Assembly: GCA_044224605.1 (NCBI GenBank)
Contig: JBGAKC010000021.1
Location: forward strand, 21,928-85,927
Direction of reading: 5' to 3'
DNA length: 64,000 nucleotides
Source of the DNA: UBA7672 sp044224605
Lineage (GTDB): Bacteria; Pseudomonadota; Alphaproteobacteria; Caulobacterales; Hyphomonadaceae
Position 1 is the stretch's first letter. Every line of letters begins with the position of its first letter. Shown here one piece after another: positions 27,278 to 36,408 of this stretch. Under the pieces are notes generated by a model. That model searched no databases and was not told the DNA's origin. It saw nothing but the letters and a program-made list of their open reading frames with translations. The position numbers and the translations under genes were made by a program.

Positions 27278-28459
27278 ATGAATCTGGATCTGGACGCCCA
27301 CGAGCTCGCTTTCCGCGATGAAGTCCGTGACTTTCTCGCGCGGGAGTTGCCGCCCGAACTGGCCGAGGCCGGCCGACACGCCACCAGCGTGTTCACTGAT
27401 CCTGCCTACTCGCTGCCCTGGCAGCGCATCCTTCATCGCAAGGGTTGGGTCGCGCCGTCCTGGCCGGCCGCTTATGGCGGCCCCGGCTGGAGCGAGATGC
27501 AGCGCTATATCTTCGCCGCCGAATGCACCCGCGCCAACGCGCCGAACCTCGCACCCATGGGCCTCCGCATGGTCGGCCCGTGCCTCATGCATTACGGCAC
27601 GGACGAGCAGAAACGCACGCTGCTCCCCCGCATCCTGTCGGGCGAGGACTACTGGTGTCAGGGCTATTCGGAGCCCGGCTCCGGCTCGGATCTCGCCAGC
27701 CTGAGAACGCGCGCGGACCCGGACGGCGATGACTACATCATCAACGGCTCCAAGATCTGGACCACGCACGCGCACTTCGCCAACCGCATGTTCGGTCTCG
27801 TCCGCACGCGTTTCGAGGGCAAGCCGCAGGCGGGCATCACTTTCCTGCTGATCGACATGAAGGCCCCGGGCGTCGCCGTCCAGCCGATCGTCACACTGGC
27901 CGGCGAGCACGAACTGAACGCCGTTTTCTTCGACAATGTCCGCGTGCCCAAAGCCAATCGCGTGGGTCAGGAGAATGATGGCTGGACCGTCGCCAAATAC
28001 CTGCTCGAATTCGAGCGTGGCGGGCAGTACGCGCCCGGCCTCAAGGTCCGCCTGCAGCGCCTGCGCGAGATCGCGAAACGGTCGCTCGAACCGAACGAGG
28101 GCGCCTGGTCCAGCCTTGCGGCGCTGGAGATGGCCGTCAGCGCCATGGAAGTCACCGAGCACCGCGTGATGACCGCCCTCGCTTCAGGCGGCAATCCCGG
28201 CCCCATGTCCTCCATGCTGAAGACACAGGGCACGGAAACCATGCAGCGCATCGAAGAACTGGCAGTTGAGATCGGCGGCTCCTACGCGGCAGTCGAGCAG
28301 CCGCACGCCCGCGCCCCCGGCTCCAACGCTCCGCCCATCGGCCCTGACGGAAATGTCGAAGCCATCAGCCGCTATCTCAATGGCCGCGCCGCCTCGATCT
28401 ATGGCGGCTCCAACGAGGTCCAGCGCAGCGTCATGGCGCGCCTCATCCTCGGCCTCTGA
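27278..28459 (+). CDS. Acyl-CoA dehydrogenase
   Basis: A 393-residue FAD enzyme from ATG 27278. Seen: the N-terminal helical domain (MNLDLDAHELAFRDEVRDFL), FAD-binding QGYSEPGSGSDLASLRTRA and INGSKIWTTHAHFAN, LEFERGGQY (a Glu-Arg pair at the helix-G position used as catalytic base in isovaleryl-CoA and steroid-type enzymes), and the C-terminal IYGGSNEVQRSVMARLILGL. It resembles the larger, catalytic subunit type of side-chain-degrading dehydrogenases. It is divergent from the LuxR gene and convergent with the TonB receptor gene. Confidence 0.88.
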   Translation: MNLDLDAHELAFRDEVRDFLARELPPELAEAGRHATSVFTDPAYSLPWQRILHRKGWVAPSWPAAYGGPGWSEMQRYIFAAECTRANAPNLAPMGLRMVGPCLMHYGTDEQKRTLLPRILSGEDYWCQGYSEPGSGSDLASLRTRADPDGDDYIINGSKIWTTHAHFANRMFGLVRTRFEGKPQAGITFLLIDMKAPGVAVQPIVTLAGEHELNAVFFDNVRVPKANRVGQENDGWTVAKYLLEFERGGQYAPGLKVRLQRLREIAKRSLEPNEGAWSSLAALEMAVSAMEVTEHRVMTALASGGNPGPMSSMLKTQGTETMQRIEELAVEIGGSYAAVEQPHARAPGSNAPPIGPDGNVEAISRYLNGRAASIYGGSNEVQRSVMARLILGL

Positions 28460-28475
28460 TCCAGGCAGCTCCGCA

Positions 28476-28508
28476 AACAGAAAGGCTGCCGTCTCGTCAA
28501 CGGCGGCC
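28476..28508 (-). terminator. Rho-independent terminator of the TonB receptor gene
   Basis: On the leftward strand a 9-base-pair stem (28484-28492 pairing with 28500-28508, one T-G wobble, 7-base loop) is followed by TTTCTGTTT. It lies 46 bases past the TonB receptor stop. Confidence 0.65.
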
Positions 28509-28519
28509 AGGAGGAGGAT

Positions 28520-28545
28520 GTGCGGCCCAGGGGATTGGGCCGCAC
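28520..28545. repeat. Perfect 10-bp inverted repeat between convergent genes
   Basis: GTGCGGCCCA at 28520-28529 and TGGGCCGCAC at 28536-28545 form a perfect 10-bp stem around a 6-base loop. There is no T-tract on either side, so it may be an extra stem loop protecting the 3' ends of the converging transcripts. Confidence 0.6.
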
Positions 28546-28554
28546 GGGAAGAAA

Positions 28555-31020
28555 TCAGAAGTTGAAGGTCAGGGATGCGCCGTAGGTTCGCGGCAGTCCG
28601 GGGAAGCGCACCACGACGTTGGCGTTGGAGGCCACCGACGTCCAGTAATACTCGTCAGTCAGGTTGCGCGCCCACACGGACAACGACCACTTGCCATCGA
28701 GATCATGAATGCCGGCGCTCGCGTTCACGAGGCCATAGGAGTCGATCACATAGCTCGGGCTGTCGCCGAGGTCGGCCGCCGAGTCATCCTGCCAGCGCGC
28801 ATTGAGCGCCAGCTGCATGCCCAGCGTGTCAGTGATCGGCGCGTCGTACAGCACCGTGCCCGCAACCTGCAGTTCCGGGCTGTAGGGGAAGGCCACGCCG
28901 TCATAGGTTTGCGGCTGGCCGGCGGCGTTGGTGCCGGCATAATTGATCACTTTCGTCTCGAGCCACGTCGCCGTGCCCGTGAAGGTCAGATTGTCGGTCG
29001 CATGCCAGGTGAAGTCCGCCTCGGCGCCCGTCGCCTCGGCATCCGGCACGTTCTGCAGGCGGGCCAGCGCCGTGTAGATCGGGTCCGCGAAATAGACCGA
29101 CAACTGCTTGTCCTGATAGTCGTAATAGAACGCCGACGCGTTGAGTTGGAAGTCACGCGTGACAGACGCCTTCACGCCGACCTCATAGGCCAGCAACTTC
29201 TCCTGCCGCGCCGGATCCTGCTGGAACGACACGTTCGCAGCATTGATCGGCGTATTGCCTGCCTTGGAGCCTTCCGACACCGAGGCGAACACCAGCATGT
29301 CGTTCGTCGCCTGCCAGTCCAGCGCCACGCGCCACGACACATTGTCTTCCTTCAGCGTATGCGAAAGCTGGCGGAAGGCGTTGGTCGGGGGATCGTAAGT
29401 AACGCAACCATTCGACACGATCTGAGCCGGCGTAGCGCCGTAGATCACGGTGACAAGATAGCGGTTCACCACGTTCACGTTCGGTAGCATGCTGCCGTTG
29501 TAGTCCGCCGAGCAGCCGACATAGGACGTCTCGTCCTCGGTGTAGCGCACACCCGTCGTCAGCGAGAGAACGTCGGACAATTTCCAGTCCGCATTCGCGA
29601 ACATGCTGGCCGTGGTCGACTCCATGTTGCCGAGATCGCGATAGGTGCGGAACGCCTGCGACATCTGCTGGGCCGTATAACCGCCCGAGTTGAACGGGGT
29701 CGGCAGCAGGAGATTGCCGTTGAAGCGGATGGCCGCCACGTTGGCATTCTGGCCGAGCAGGGTGCGGTTGTTGTCCTGCAGGTCGTCGTCGCCGTAATAC
29801 CCGCCGACGAGCCATTGCACGCCATTCGTCGCGCCCTCGAGGCGCACCTCTTCCGAGAACGACTTGATCTTGCCTTCCAGTCTCTGGAGCAGGATTTCGT
29901 AGGGCGATCCGCTCCAGTCCGACAGCGCGTCGCGGTTCAGGTCCTGATAGCCGGTCAACGACACGAGCCGAAGATCATCGGAGAACTCATAGCTCGTCTC
30001 CAGACTGGCAGCCCAGAACGTCGTGTCCTCTTCGAGGCCGCCCGGCAGTCCTGCGCCGATGCCGATATCTGCGCCGCGCAGGTTGGCAGGCGCCCAGTCA
30101 GCCTGGGTGGCTGATGTCGGCCGGTTGGCTGCGATATAGGCAGCCAGTCCCGGCGTGTTGAACGGGCCAAAGCTGCCGCTGCCGGGCGTCGTGTTGGGCG
30201 TGAAACCGATGCCCTGCGCCGCGATCGTGTCCGACTTGTTCACCCAGCCAGACAGCGATGCATCGAGCGTCAGCCGATCTGTCGGCGTCCAGTCCATGCG
30301 CAGCCGTGCAGCATAGCGGTGCACGTCGCCCAGCTGGCTGTCGCGCGAATTGCTCTCCTGCCAGCCCTCGTCGCTGTTCTCGGCCCGGAAGGCGAGACGC
30401 GCGCGGAACGTGTCGCTCAGCGGTCCGCTGATGTAGCCGCCATAGTTATGCGTGCCGTAATTGCCAAGCTCGGCCGTGACTGATCCCTCGAACGTGTCTG
30501 TCGGCGCGTTCGTGATGAAGTCCACCAGGCCCGCCGTCGTGTTCCGGCCATAGAGCGTGCCCTGCGGACCCTTCAGCACCTCGACGCGCTGGAGGTCGAA
30601 GATCGGTCCGTTCAGCATAAACGGATAGGCGTAAGCCACCTCGTCGACATACGAACCAACGGTCGAGGTCGAGGAAATGTTGATCGTGTTGAAGCCGATC
30701 CCGCGCAGCGTGTAGATTGGCACGCCCTGATAGCTCTGCGAGACCGTGAAGCTCGGCACGACCGCGCTGAGATCCTTCACGTCGCCGACGCGCAGCGTTT
30801 CGAGATCGTCTCCGCTGATCGCCTGGATCGCCATCGGAATGTCCTCGATGCTTTCCTGGCGCCGCTGCGCGGTCACGACGACAACGTCGCGATCCGCCTT
30901 GGTTTCGGTCTGTGCTTGTGGCTGGGGCGTCCCCTGCGCCAGAGCGGGTTGGGCCAGCAAAACAGCCGCCAGCGACGTGCCCGCAAGCATGGCGGCACGC
31001 AGGACCTGCGTCCGGTTCAT
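28555..31020 (-). CDS. TonB-dependent receptor
   Basis: An 821-residue outer-membrane receptor. The signal peptide ends at about residue 27 (LLAQPALAQG). A TonB-box-like DVVVVTAQRRQESIEDIP is followed by the plug domain (LRGIGFNTINISS, DLQRVEVLKGPQGTLYGRNTTAGLV) and a 22-strand barrel ending in TYGASLTFNF with terminal Phe. ATG 31020 has a strong AGGGAGG. It belongs to the alphaproteobacterial class that imports hydrophobic or complex organic substrates rather than only siderophores. The flanking acyl-CoA genes suggest a lipid or sterol-like ligand, which is inference. Confidence 0.92.
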   Translation of the reverse strand: MNRTQVLRAAMLAGTSLAAVLLAQPALAQGTPQPQAQTETKADRDVVVVTAQRRQESIEDIPMAIQAISGDDLETLRVGDVKDLSAVVPSFTVSQSYQGVPIYTLRGIGFNTINISSTSTVGSYVDEVAYAYPFMLNGPIFDLQRVEVLKGPQGTLYGRNTTAGLVDFITNAPTDTFEGSVTAELGNYGTHNYGGYISGPLSDTFRARLAFRAENSDEGWQESNSRDSQLGDVHRYAARLRMDWTPTDRLTLDASLSGWVNKSDTIAAQGIGFTPNTTPGSGSFGPFNTPGLAAYIAANRPTSATQADWAPANLRGADIGIGAGLPGGLEEDTTFWAASLETSYEFSDDLRLVSLTGYQDLNRDALSDWSGSPYEILLQRLEGKIKSFSEEVRLEGATNGVQWLVGGYYGDDDLQDNNRTLLGQNANVAAIRFNGNLLLPTPFNSGGYTAQQMSQAFRTYRDLGNMESTTASMFANADWKLSDVLSLTTGVRYTEDETSYVGCSADYNGSMLPNVNVVNRYLVTVIYGATPAQIVSNGCVTYDPPTNAFRQLSHTLKEDNVSWRVALDWQATNDMLVFASVSEGSKAGNTPINAANVSFQQDPARQEKLLAYEVGVKASVTRDFQLNASAFYYDYQDKQLSVYFADPIYTALARLQNVPDAEATGAEADFTWHATDNLTFTGTATWLETKVINYAGTNAAGQPQTYDGVAFPYSPELQVAGTVLYDAPITDTLGMQLALNARWQDDSAADLGDSPSYVIDSYGLVNASAGIHDLDGKWSLSVWARNLTDEYYWTSVASNANVVVRFPGLPRTYGASLTFNF

Positions 31021-31118
31021 TTTATCCTCCCTTGCGGCAACCCTCATGAAGGGGGCGGCCATTGTGGAAGGAGGCTCATGGAGCGGCCGAAAACCCGCAA
31101 GCTATTGGAAATGATAGG

Positions 31119-31153
31119 CGGAACCTGATGCTTCCTGCATCGAAACGGTTCCG
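31119..31153. repeat. Nested inverted repeat upstream of TonB receptor and Mfd-like genes
   Basis: The outer arms CGGAACC (31119-31125) and GGTTCCG (31147-31153) enclose inner arms GATGC (31127-31131) and GCATC (31137-31141) around the loop TTCCT. It lies 99 bases upstream of the receptor start and 113 upstream of the Mfd-like start. It could be an operator or a leader RNA hairpin. Confidence 0.5.
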
Positions 31154-31265
31154 TCTCAGGGTTGTCTTGAGCTTTATGCAGGCCTTTGGGTTCTCCGAGG
31201 GTGAAGGTCCGGCTTGCGCCGCGGACTCGTTGCGGTAGTTCCTTCTGCATTCAAGGGATTCGTCG

Positions 31266-34200
31266 ATGGCTGATGGGCCTGCTTCCAAGGCACACGTGAA
31301 TGTCGCGCGCAACGAATGCAGCGTCGGCGTCGCGGTGGCGCGTATTGTCGAAGCCCTAAACAAGCGGAACGTCCTCGCGATCATTTCCAGCGATTACAGG
31401 GCGCAGGACATTCATGCTGCGCTGCAAGGCGCCGTCCCGAGGGCCGAGATCGTGTTCTTTGGACCCAGCGACGCTCTTCCGGGCGACACCCAGCCGCCGA
31501 CGCCCGCCAACACTGGTGTCCGCCTCGCGGCGCTGAAGCGCGCGCGGGAGTTATCCCGTGCGAAAGCGAAGAAGGTGATCGTCATAACCACGGCCGAAGC
31601 CGCCAGCGAGATGCTGCCCAAGCCGGCGATCTTCGATGGCCTCATGACCAGGTTCACGACCGGCGGCCGGATCGAACTGGATGCATTCCGCACTGTCGTC
31701 CGCGGTATCGGCTATTTCGAGGATGACCGCGTCGATGAACCGGCCGAGTTCGCGATGCGCGGCCGCGTCATCGACATCTACCCGGCCAACGCTGGAAGTC
31801 CCGTCCGCCTCGAACTGGCTGACGGACTGATCCAGCGCATTCGTGAATTCGACTCCGTCAGCCAGCGCGGCACGCGCGACCTGCCGTTCATCGATCTTGG
31901 CTCCGCCGCCTGGCCGGTCATGCTTGGTCGCAGCAATACGATTTTTGATTACCTGCCGGACGCCGTCATCGCACTCGATCCGGGCGCTACGGCCGAACGC
32001 GCCCGTTTCCTCAGCCTCGCGACCGACGCCGTGCAGGGCGCAAGGAAAAAGAACGCGCCGCCAAACCCCAACATCGTGCCGCAAACGGCCTGGGACGCTG
32101 CAACGAAGAAGAAAACCACAATCGATCTTGCTGCCGGCGCCGATGAGCGCGCGATCCGCTTCTCGGCCAATACCGATCCCGTCCGCGCCATGAACGCGGA
32201 GATCGCCACCGCTCTGAAGGACAAGGCGCGTGTCGTCATTGCAGGCTCCGACCACGACCTGCGTTTCATCAAGAAGCGCCTCCCCAAGAAGGTCGCCGCT
32301 GGCGCCCGGCCCATCCCCAGCTGGAACGAGACCGACAGCGGCTGGTTGAACCGCGTGAAGCTGCTGGAAATGAAGCTCCCGCTGAGCTGGCGTGAGCAGC
32401 GCCGGCTGGTGATCTCGGCAGCTGAGGTGCTCGGCAACAATGCCGGCCTCGCCGCCGCCTCCAGCGACAATGGCGAACACCTGCTTGAAATCGGCGATGT
32501 CTGCGTCGGCGACGTGGTGATCCACGAAGATCACGGCATCGCTGTCATCGCTGGCCTTAGCCAGCCTTCCGGATCAAGCGCGGTCGTCGAGGCCATCGAG
32601 CTGGAATATGCCGGCGGCGCCCGCCGCCTCGTGCCGGTCGAGGAGGCCGATCGCATCTGGCGCTATGGCGCGGATAGGACGGCTGTCTCGCTCGACGGTC
32701 TTGATGGTGTGAGCTGGCGTAAGCGCCGCCTCGTCATCGACAAGGCGATGACCGAGACCGCGGCGGACATGACGCGGCTCTCGAAAGAGAACGCGAAGAA
32801 GCGCGGCGTGAAGATTGACCCTGATCCGGGCGCCTACAGCGAATTCGTCACCGGCTTCCCGTTCTCCGAAACGCCCGACCAGAGCCGCGCCATCGCCGCC
32901 GTCCGCGAAGACCTCGCCTCCGGCAAGCCGATGGATCGCCTCGTGGTCGGCGATGTCGGCTACGGCAAGACGGAAGTCGCCCTCCGCGCCGCTGCACTGG
33001 CCGCTCTTGCCGGCAAGCAGGTCGTGATCTCGTCGCCAACCACCGTGCTCGTCCGCCAGCACTACGAAACCTTCAAGCAGCGCTTCGAACGTTCAGGCAT
33101 CAAGGTCGCCTCCCTGTCGCGCCTGTCAGACGCCGCCGACCGCAAGCGCGTGAAGGCCGGCCTCGCAGACGGGTCGATCTCGATCGTCGTCGGAACCGGC
33201 GGCGTCGCCGCCGAAAAGGTCGAATACGCCAATCTCGCCCTCGTGGTCATCGACGAGGAGCAGCGCTTCGGCGCCGCCGACAAGGCGAAACTCCGCGATC
33301 TCGCTGGCAGCAATGGCCACCTGCTGAGCCTTACCGCGACGCCCATCCCGCGTACGCTGCAGAACGCGCTTCTCGGCCTCAAGCAGATGTCGGTGATCGC
33401 GACCCCGCCCGCGCGCCGCCAGCCGATTCGGACGCTGGCCGGTACATTCGACGAGCACCAGGTTCGCACTGCGCTCCTGCGAGAGAAGGACAGGGGTGGG
33501 CAGAGCTTCGTCGTCGTCCCGCGCATCCAGGATCTCGCATCGATCGCTGCGATGCTGCAGCGCCTCACGCCCGAGCTCTCCCTGCTGCAGGCGCACGGCG
33601 ACATGCCGGCCGCCGACATCGACAGCGCTATGGTGCGGTTCGCCGGCGGTCTCGGCGACGTCCTCCTCGCCACCAATATTATCGAGGCCGGCCTCGACGT
33701 TCCGCGCGCCAACACCATGATCGTCTGGCGCGCCGATCGTTTCGGCCTCGCCCAGCTCCACCAGCTGCGCGGACGTGTCGGCCGCGGCAACCGCCGCGGC
33801 TACATCCTCCTCACCACCGAACCTGGCGCCTCGCTTACCGAAGCCACCCGCAAACGTCTGCGCACGCTGGAATCCCTCGACCGCCTCGGCGCCGGCTTCG
33901 CCATCAGTGCGCGCGACCTCGACATCCGCGGCGCCGGCGATCTCGTGGGCGACGCCCAGAGCGGCCACATGAAGCTGATCGGCATCGATCTCTACCAGCA
34001 CCTGCTGGAGCGCGCCGTCCGCGAAGCTCAGGGCGAAAAGCTCGAACGCTGGACGCCGGTCATCAATGTCGGCGTCGGCGGCCGCATCCCATCCGACTGG
34101 ATCCCCGAGGCAGACACGCGCCTGTCGCTCTATCTGCGCCTGGCCCGCCTTGTCTCCCGCGCCGAACTCGATGCTTTCGAGGATGAGCTCATCGACCGTT

Positions 34201-34475
34201 TCGGCAAAGAGCCGGAGGAGGCCGCGACGCTCCTGCGCATCGCCAACGTCCGCGTCATGCTGCGCGACGCGAAGATGGCCAAGGTGGATGCCGGCCCGAA
34301 CGCCATCGCCTTCACGCCGCGCGCAGACCTGACCAAGAAGGCCATTGCCGAAGCCGGGCTGGTGGCGAAGAACGATCGGCTCCTGCTGCAGGAATCCATC
34401 GCCGACCCCATGGCCCGCCTGGCGCGCATCGAGAAACTGCTCCGCCAGCTCACCGGCGCCCGCAAGCGCGGCTGA
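31266..34475 (+). CDS. Mfd-like transcription-repair coupling helicase
   Basis: A 1069-residue protein with Mfd architecture. The divergent UvrB-like N-terminal part contains residual FFGPSDALPGD and RGRVIDIYPANAG. A CarD-like RNA-polymerase-interaction domain lies near residues 410-475 (GDVVIHEDHGIAVIAGL). The SF2 motor has Walker A GDVGYGKTEVA (about residue 562), DEEQRFG, and LTATPIPRTLQNAL. GRVGRGNRRGYILL and the C-terminal TRCF domain (FEDELIDRFGKEPEEAATLL) follow. It is shorter and more degenerate at the N-terminus than housekeeping Mfd (about 1150 residues), so it may be a paralogue. AAGGGA precedes the ATG. Confidence 0.82.
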   Translation: MADGPASKAHVNVARNECSVGVAVARIVEALNKRNVLAIISSDYRAQDIHAALQGAVPRAEIVFFGPSDALPGDTQPPTPANTGVRLAALKRARELSRAKAKKVIVITTAEAASEMLPKPAIFDGLMTRFTTGGRIELDAFRTVVRGIGYFEDDRVDEPAEFAMRGRVIDIYPANAGSPVRLELADGLIQRIREFDSVSQRGTRDLPFIDLGSAAWPVMLGRSNTIFDYLPDAVIALDPGATAERARFLSLATDAVQGARKKNAPPNPNIVPQTAWDAATKKKTTIDLAAGADERAIRFSANTDPVRAMNAEIATALKDKARVVIAGSDHDLRFIKKRLPKKVAAGARPIPSWNETDSGWLNRVKLLEMKLPLSWREQRRLVISAAEVLGNNAGLAAASSDNGEHLLEIGDVCVGDVVIHEDHGIAVIAGLSQPSGSSAVVEAIELEYAGGARRLVPVEEADRIWRYGADRTAVSLDGLDGVSWRKRRLVIDKAMTETAADMTRLSKENAKKRGVKIDPDPGAYSEFVTGFPFSETPDQSRAIAAVREDLASGKPMDRLVVGDVGYGKTEVALRAAALAALAGKQVVISSPTTVLVRQHYETFKQRFERSGIKVASLSRLSDAADRKRVKAGLADGSISIVVGTGGVAAEKVEYANLALVVIDEEQRFGAADKAKLRDLAGSNGHLLSLTATPIPRTLQNALLGLKQMSVIATPPARRQPIRTLAGTFDEHQVRTALLREKDRGGQSFVVVPRIQDLASIAAMLQRLTPELSLLQAHGDMPAADIDSAMVRFAGGLGDVLLATNIIEAGLDVPRANTMIVWRADRFGLAQLHQLRGRVGRGNRRGYILLTTEPGASLTEATRKRLRTLESLDRLGAGFAISARDLDIRGAGDLVGDAQSGHMKLIGIDLYQHLLERAVREAQGEKLERWTPVINVGVGGRIPSDWIPEADTRLSLYLRLARLVSRAELDAFEDELIDRFGKEPEEAATLLRIANVRVMLRDAKMAKVDAGPNAIAFTPRADLTKKAIAEAGLVAKNDRLLLQESIADPMARLARIEKLLRQLTGARKRG

Positions 34476-34479
34476 CGGG

Positions 34480-35160
34480 CTATTTCCCGACCAGCGCATC
34501 CACCATGTGGACCTGAAAATCCTTGAGCAGCGAAATCGCGCCCTTGATGTCCGTGCGCGAGCCCGGCGACAGGCTGTCGATCGCAAGCCCCCGCAGCGCC
34601 GCCGCATAAAGCTGAACGAACGCGCGCACCTTGCGCTGGTCCTTGATCCCGAGCTTCTGCGCCAGCCCCCAGACGAGCTGCTTGTGGCGTTCTTCGAGCT
34701 CGTCGTTCAGCTTCCGGAACCGGGGCCCGATTTCCGGATCACTGCGTGCGCCAACCATGATCTCGATCCGCGCAATTCCCGAAGGCGTCTGGAACGCCTC
34801 CCACAGCACGTCGATCAGGTAGAGGAATTTCTCGTGATCCGTCGTGAACTTGCCCAGCCGGTCCGCATGAATATTCCGCCGCAGCTCCACGATGTGCTGC
34901 GACGCCGCCATGATCAGATCGGCCTTCGAGGGAAAATGGTGCAGCATCGCCCCGCGGCTGACGCCCGCCCGTTCCGTCACCGCCACCGTGCTGGTCTGGA
35001 AATACCCGACCTCGAACAGCGACTCGATCGTCGCGTCGAGCAGCTTGTTGCGCATCGCCGCGCTACGCTCGGGGTTCGACACGCGCAGGCGCGCACGCGG
35101 CTCCCTTGCGCGCAGCTCCTTGATGCCGGGGGCCGGTTTCCTGAGCGCGTGACGAGGCAC
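34480..35160 (-). CDS. TetR-family regulator
   Basis: A 226-residue protein with a basic N-terminal tail and an HTH at about residues 36-82 (MRNKLLDATIESLFEVGYFQTSTVAVTERAGVSRGAMLHHFPSKADLIMAA, with FQTSTVAVTERAGVSRGAM as the DNA-reading unit), then an all-helical ligand domain. The start is GTG 35160 with GGAG just upstream. A near-palindrome TAGACAGCGTCTA lies 27-39 bases before the start, consistent with autorepression. An almost identical site lies before the RND pump operon at 58308, so it probably represses the pump in trans. It is convergent with the Mfd-like gene. Confidence 0.88.
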   Translation of the reverse strand: MPRHALRKPAPGIKELRAREPRARLRVSNPERSAAMRNKLLDATIESLFEVGYFQTSTVAVTERAGVSRGAMLHHFPSKADLIMAASQHIVELRRNIHADRLGKFTTDHEKFLYLIDVLWEAFQTPSGIARIEIMVGARSDPEIGPRFRKLNDELEERHKQLVWGLAQKLGIKDQRKVRAFVQLYAAALRGLAIDSLSPGSRTDIKGAISLLKDFQVHMVDALVGK

Positions 35161-35186
35161 TTCAGCTCCACATCCGGGGGCGTTGA

Positions 35187-35199
35187 TAGACAGCGTCTA
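35187..35199. promoter_or_regulatory. Candidate TetR operator (autoregulation)
   Basis: TAGACAGCGTCTA: half-sites TAGAC and GTCTA around AGC. It matches the site at 58273-58285 at 12 of 13 positions. It lies in the 107-base gap between the TetR gene start and the end of the DSD1-type gene. Confidence 0.6.
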
Positions 35200-35267
35200 C
35201 CACAAAGGCCGCGGCCATCAATCGGACAACGCCCGTCAGGCACATCTTCTTCCCCCGTTTGCCCGTT

Positions 35268-36404
35268 TCAGCGCGACCGACCCCGTCCCTGAACCTGCCA
35301 GATGTCCACCAGCGTGTCCCCCCGCACGACGTGGAAGAAGTCGTAGAGGTTCACTGTCGGGTCACAATGCGGCGCGGCCAACGTGACGATATCGCCGATA
35401 GCAAGCTTCTGTTCGCCGGGAACGATCAGCCCGTGCTCATCGCCCATGAAATGGAAAATCGATCCCGCCGGCGCTCCCGAGATCACTGTCGGCGGCCCGC
35501 CATCCGTCGCCATCGCCTTGAAGCCCGCGTCGATCGTCGCCAGCCCCGGCGTGTTGGCGCTCACCACCCGCGCATCGATCTGCAGTGAAGTCTCATAGGG
35601 CATGACGCCCGACCCCGTCAGGTCGCACTCATTGTACTGCCGGTCCATGAACACATAGGACCCGACCTGCAGTTCGTTGAGCACGCCAAGGTCCACATCG
35701 ATCCGATGCGTTCCGGTCCCGCCGCCGGTAACAACGCCCGGCGCAAGACCGATTTTCGTCAGCGCCTCGATCACGGTCTCAAGATACGCGGTCCTGTCCA
35801 TGACGGCCGAGCGCCGGTCGGCATAGCTCTCGATGTGCTGCTCCCGCCCGCAATAATACTGCACGCCGAGAAAGCGCAGCCCCGGACATTGCTGGATGCG
35901 TTTGCCAACCTCCACCGCCGCCTCGGGCGAAGGAACGCCTGTCCGCCGGATGCCGGGGTCGATATCGATCAGCACCTGCAGCGTTTTGCCCGCCGCCTTC
36001 GCCGCAGCCGCCAGCGCCGCCACGTTAGGCGAATTGTCCACCGTCACTCGCAGGTCCGGTATCCGCGCGTTGAGCTTCATCAGCCGCGCAATCGCCGGCG
36101 CCGAAACAACGGGCGACGTGATCAGGATCGCCCCGACCCCGCCATCGGCCATCGCCTCTGCTTCGCCCAGCTTGGCGCAGCAAACGCCCACGGCCCCCGT
36201 CGCAATCTGCTTCTTCGCGATGTCCACGCTCTTGTGCGTCTTGGCGTGCGGACGCAGCGCAATCCCGCGCTCCTTCGCGAACGCCGCCATCGTCGCGATG
36301 TTCCGCTCCAGCGCATCGAGTTCGATTACCAGTACCGGCGTGTTGAACGCCTTGCGTCCGCCCTGTTGCCCGATGAGGTGCCCATGAAGCTCGCGATCAT
36401 TCAT
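35268..36404 (-). CDS. DSD1-family PLP enzyme (D-threonine aldolase-like)
   Basis: A 378-residue fold-type III PLP enzyme. The N-terminal barrel carries the PLP lysine region RPHAKTHKSVDIAKKQ. GVQYYCGREQH and VVTGGGTGTHRIDVDLGVLNELQVGSYVFMD follow. The C-terminal domain ends HCDPTVNLYDFFHVVRGD, where the His/Asp pair is the metal site seen in D-threonine aldolase, D-3-hydroxyaspartate aldolase and D-serine dehydratase. It probably cleaves or dehydrates a D-beta-hydroxy amino acid. It is the last gene of the operon starting with the TonB receptor at 41755 and begins 4 bases after the FAD-oxidase stop. Confidence 0.85.
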   Translation of the reverse strand: MNDRELHGHLIGQQGGRKAFNTPVLVIELDALERNIATMAAFAKERGIALRPHAKTHKSVDIAKKQIATGAVGVCCAKLGEAEAMADGGVGAILITSPVVSAPAIARLMKLNARIPDLRVTVDNSPNVAALAAAAKAAGKTLQVLIDIDPGIRRTGVPSPEAAVEVGKRIQQCPGLRFLGVQYYCGREQHIESYADRRSAVMDRTAYLETVIEALTKIGLAPGVVTGGGTGTHRIDVDLGVLNELQVGSYVFMDRQYNECDLTGSGVMPYETSLQIDARVVSANTPGLATIDAGFKAMATDGGPPTVISGAPAGSIFHFMGDEHGLIVPGEQKLAIGDIVTLAAPHCDPTVNLYDFFHVVRGDTLVDIWQVQGRGRSR

Positions 36405-36408
36405 GGCC

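Noticed and set aside
33126..34607. Leftward frame of 493 codons opposite the Mfd-like gene
   Set aside because: Its composition follows the antisense of the helicase domains; no motif or start signal.
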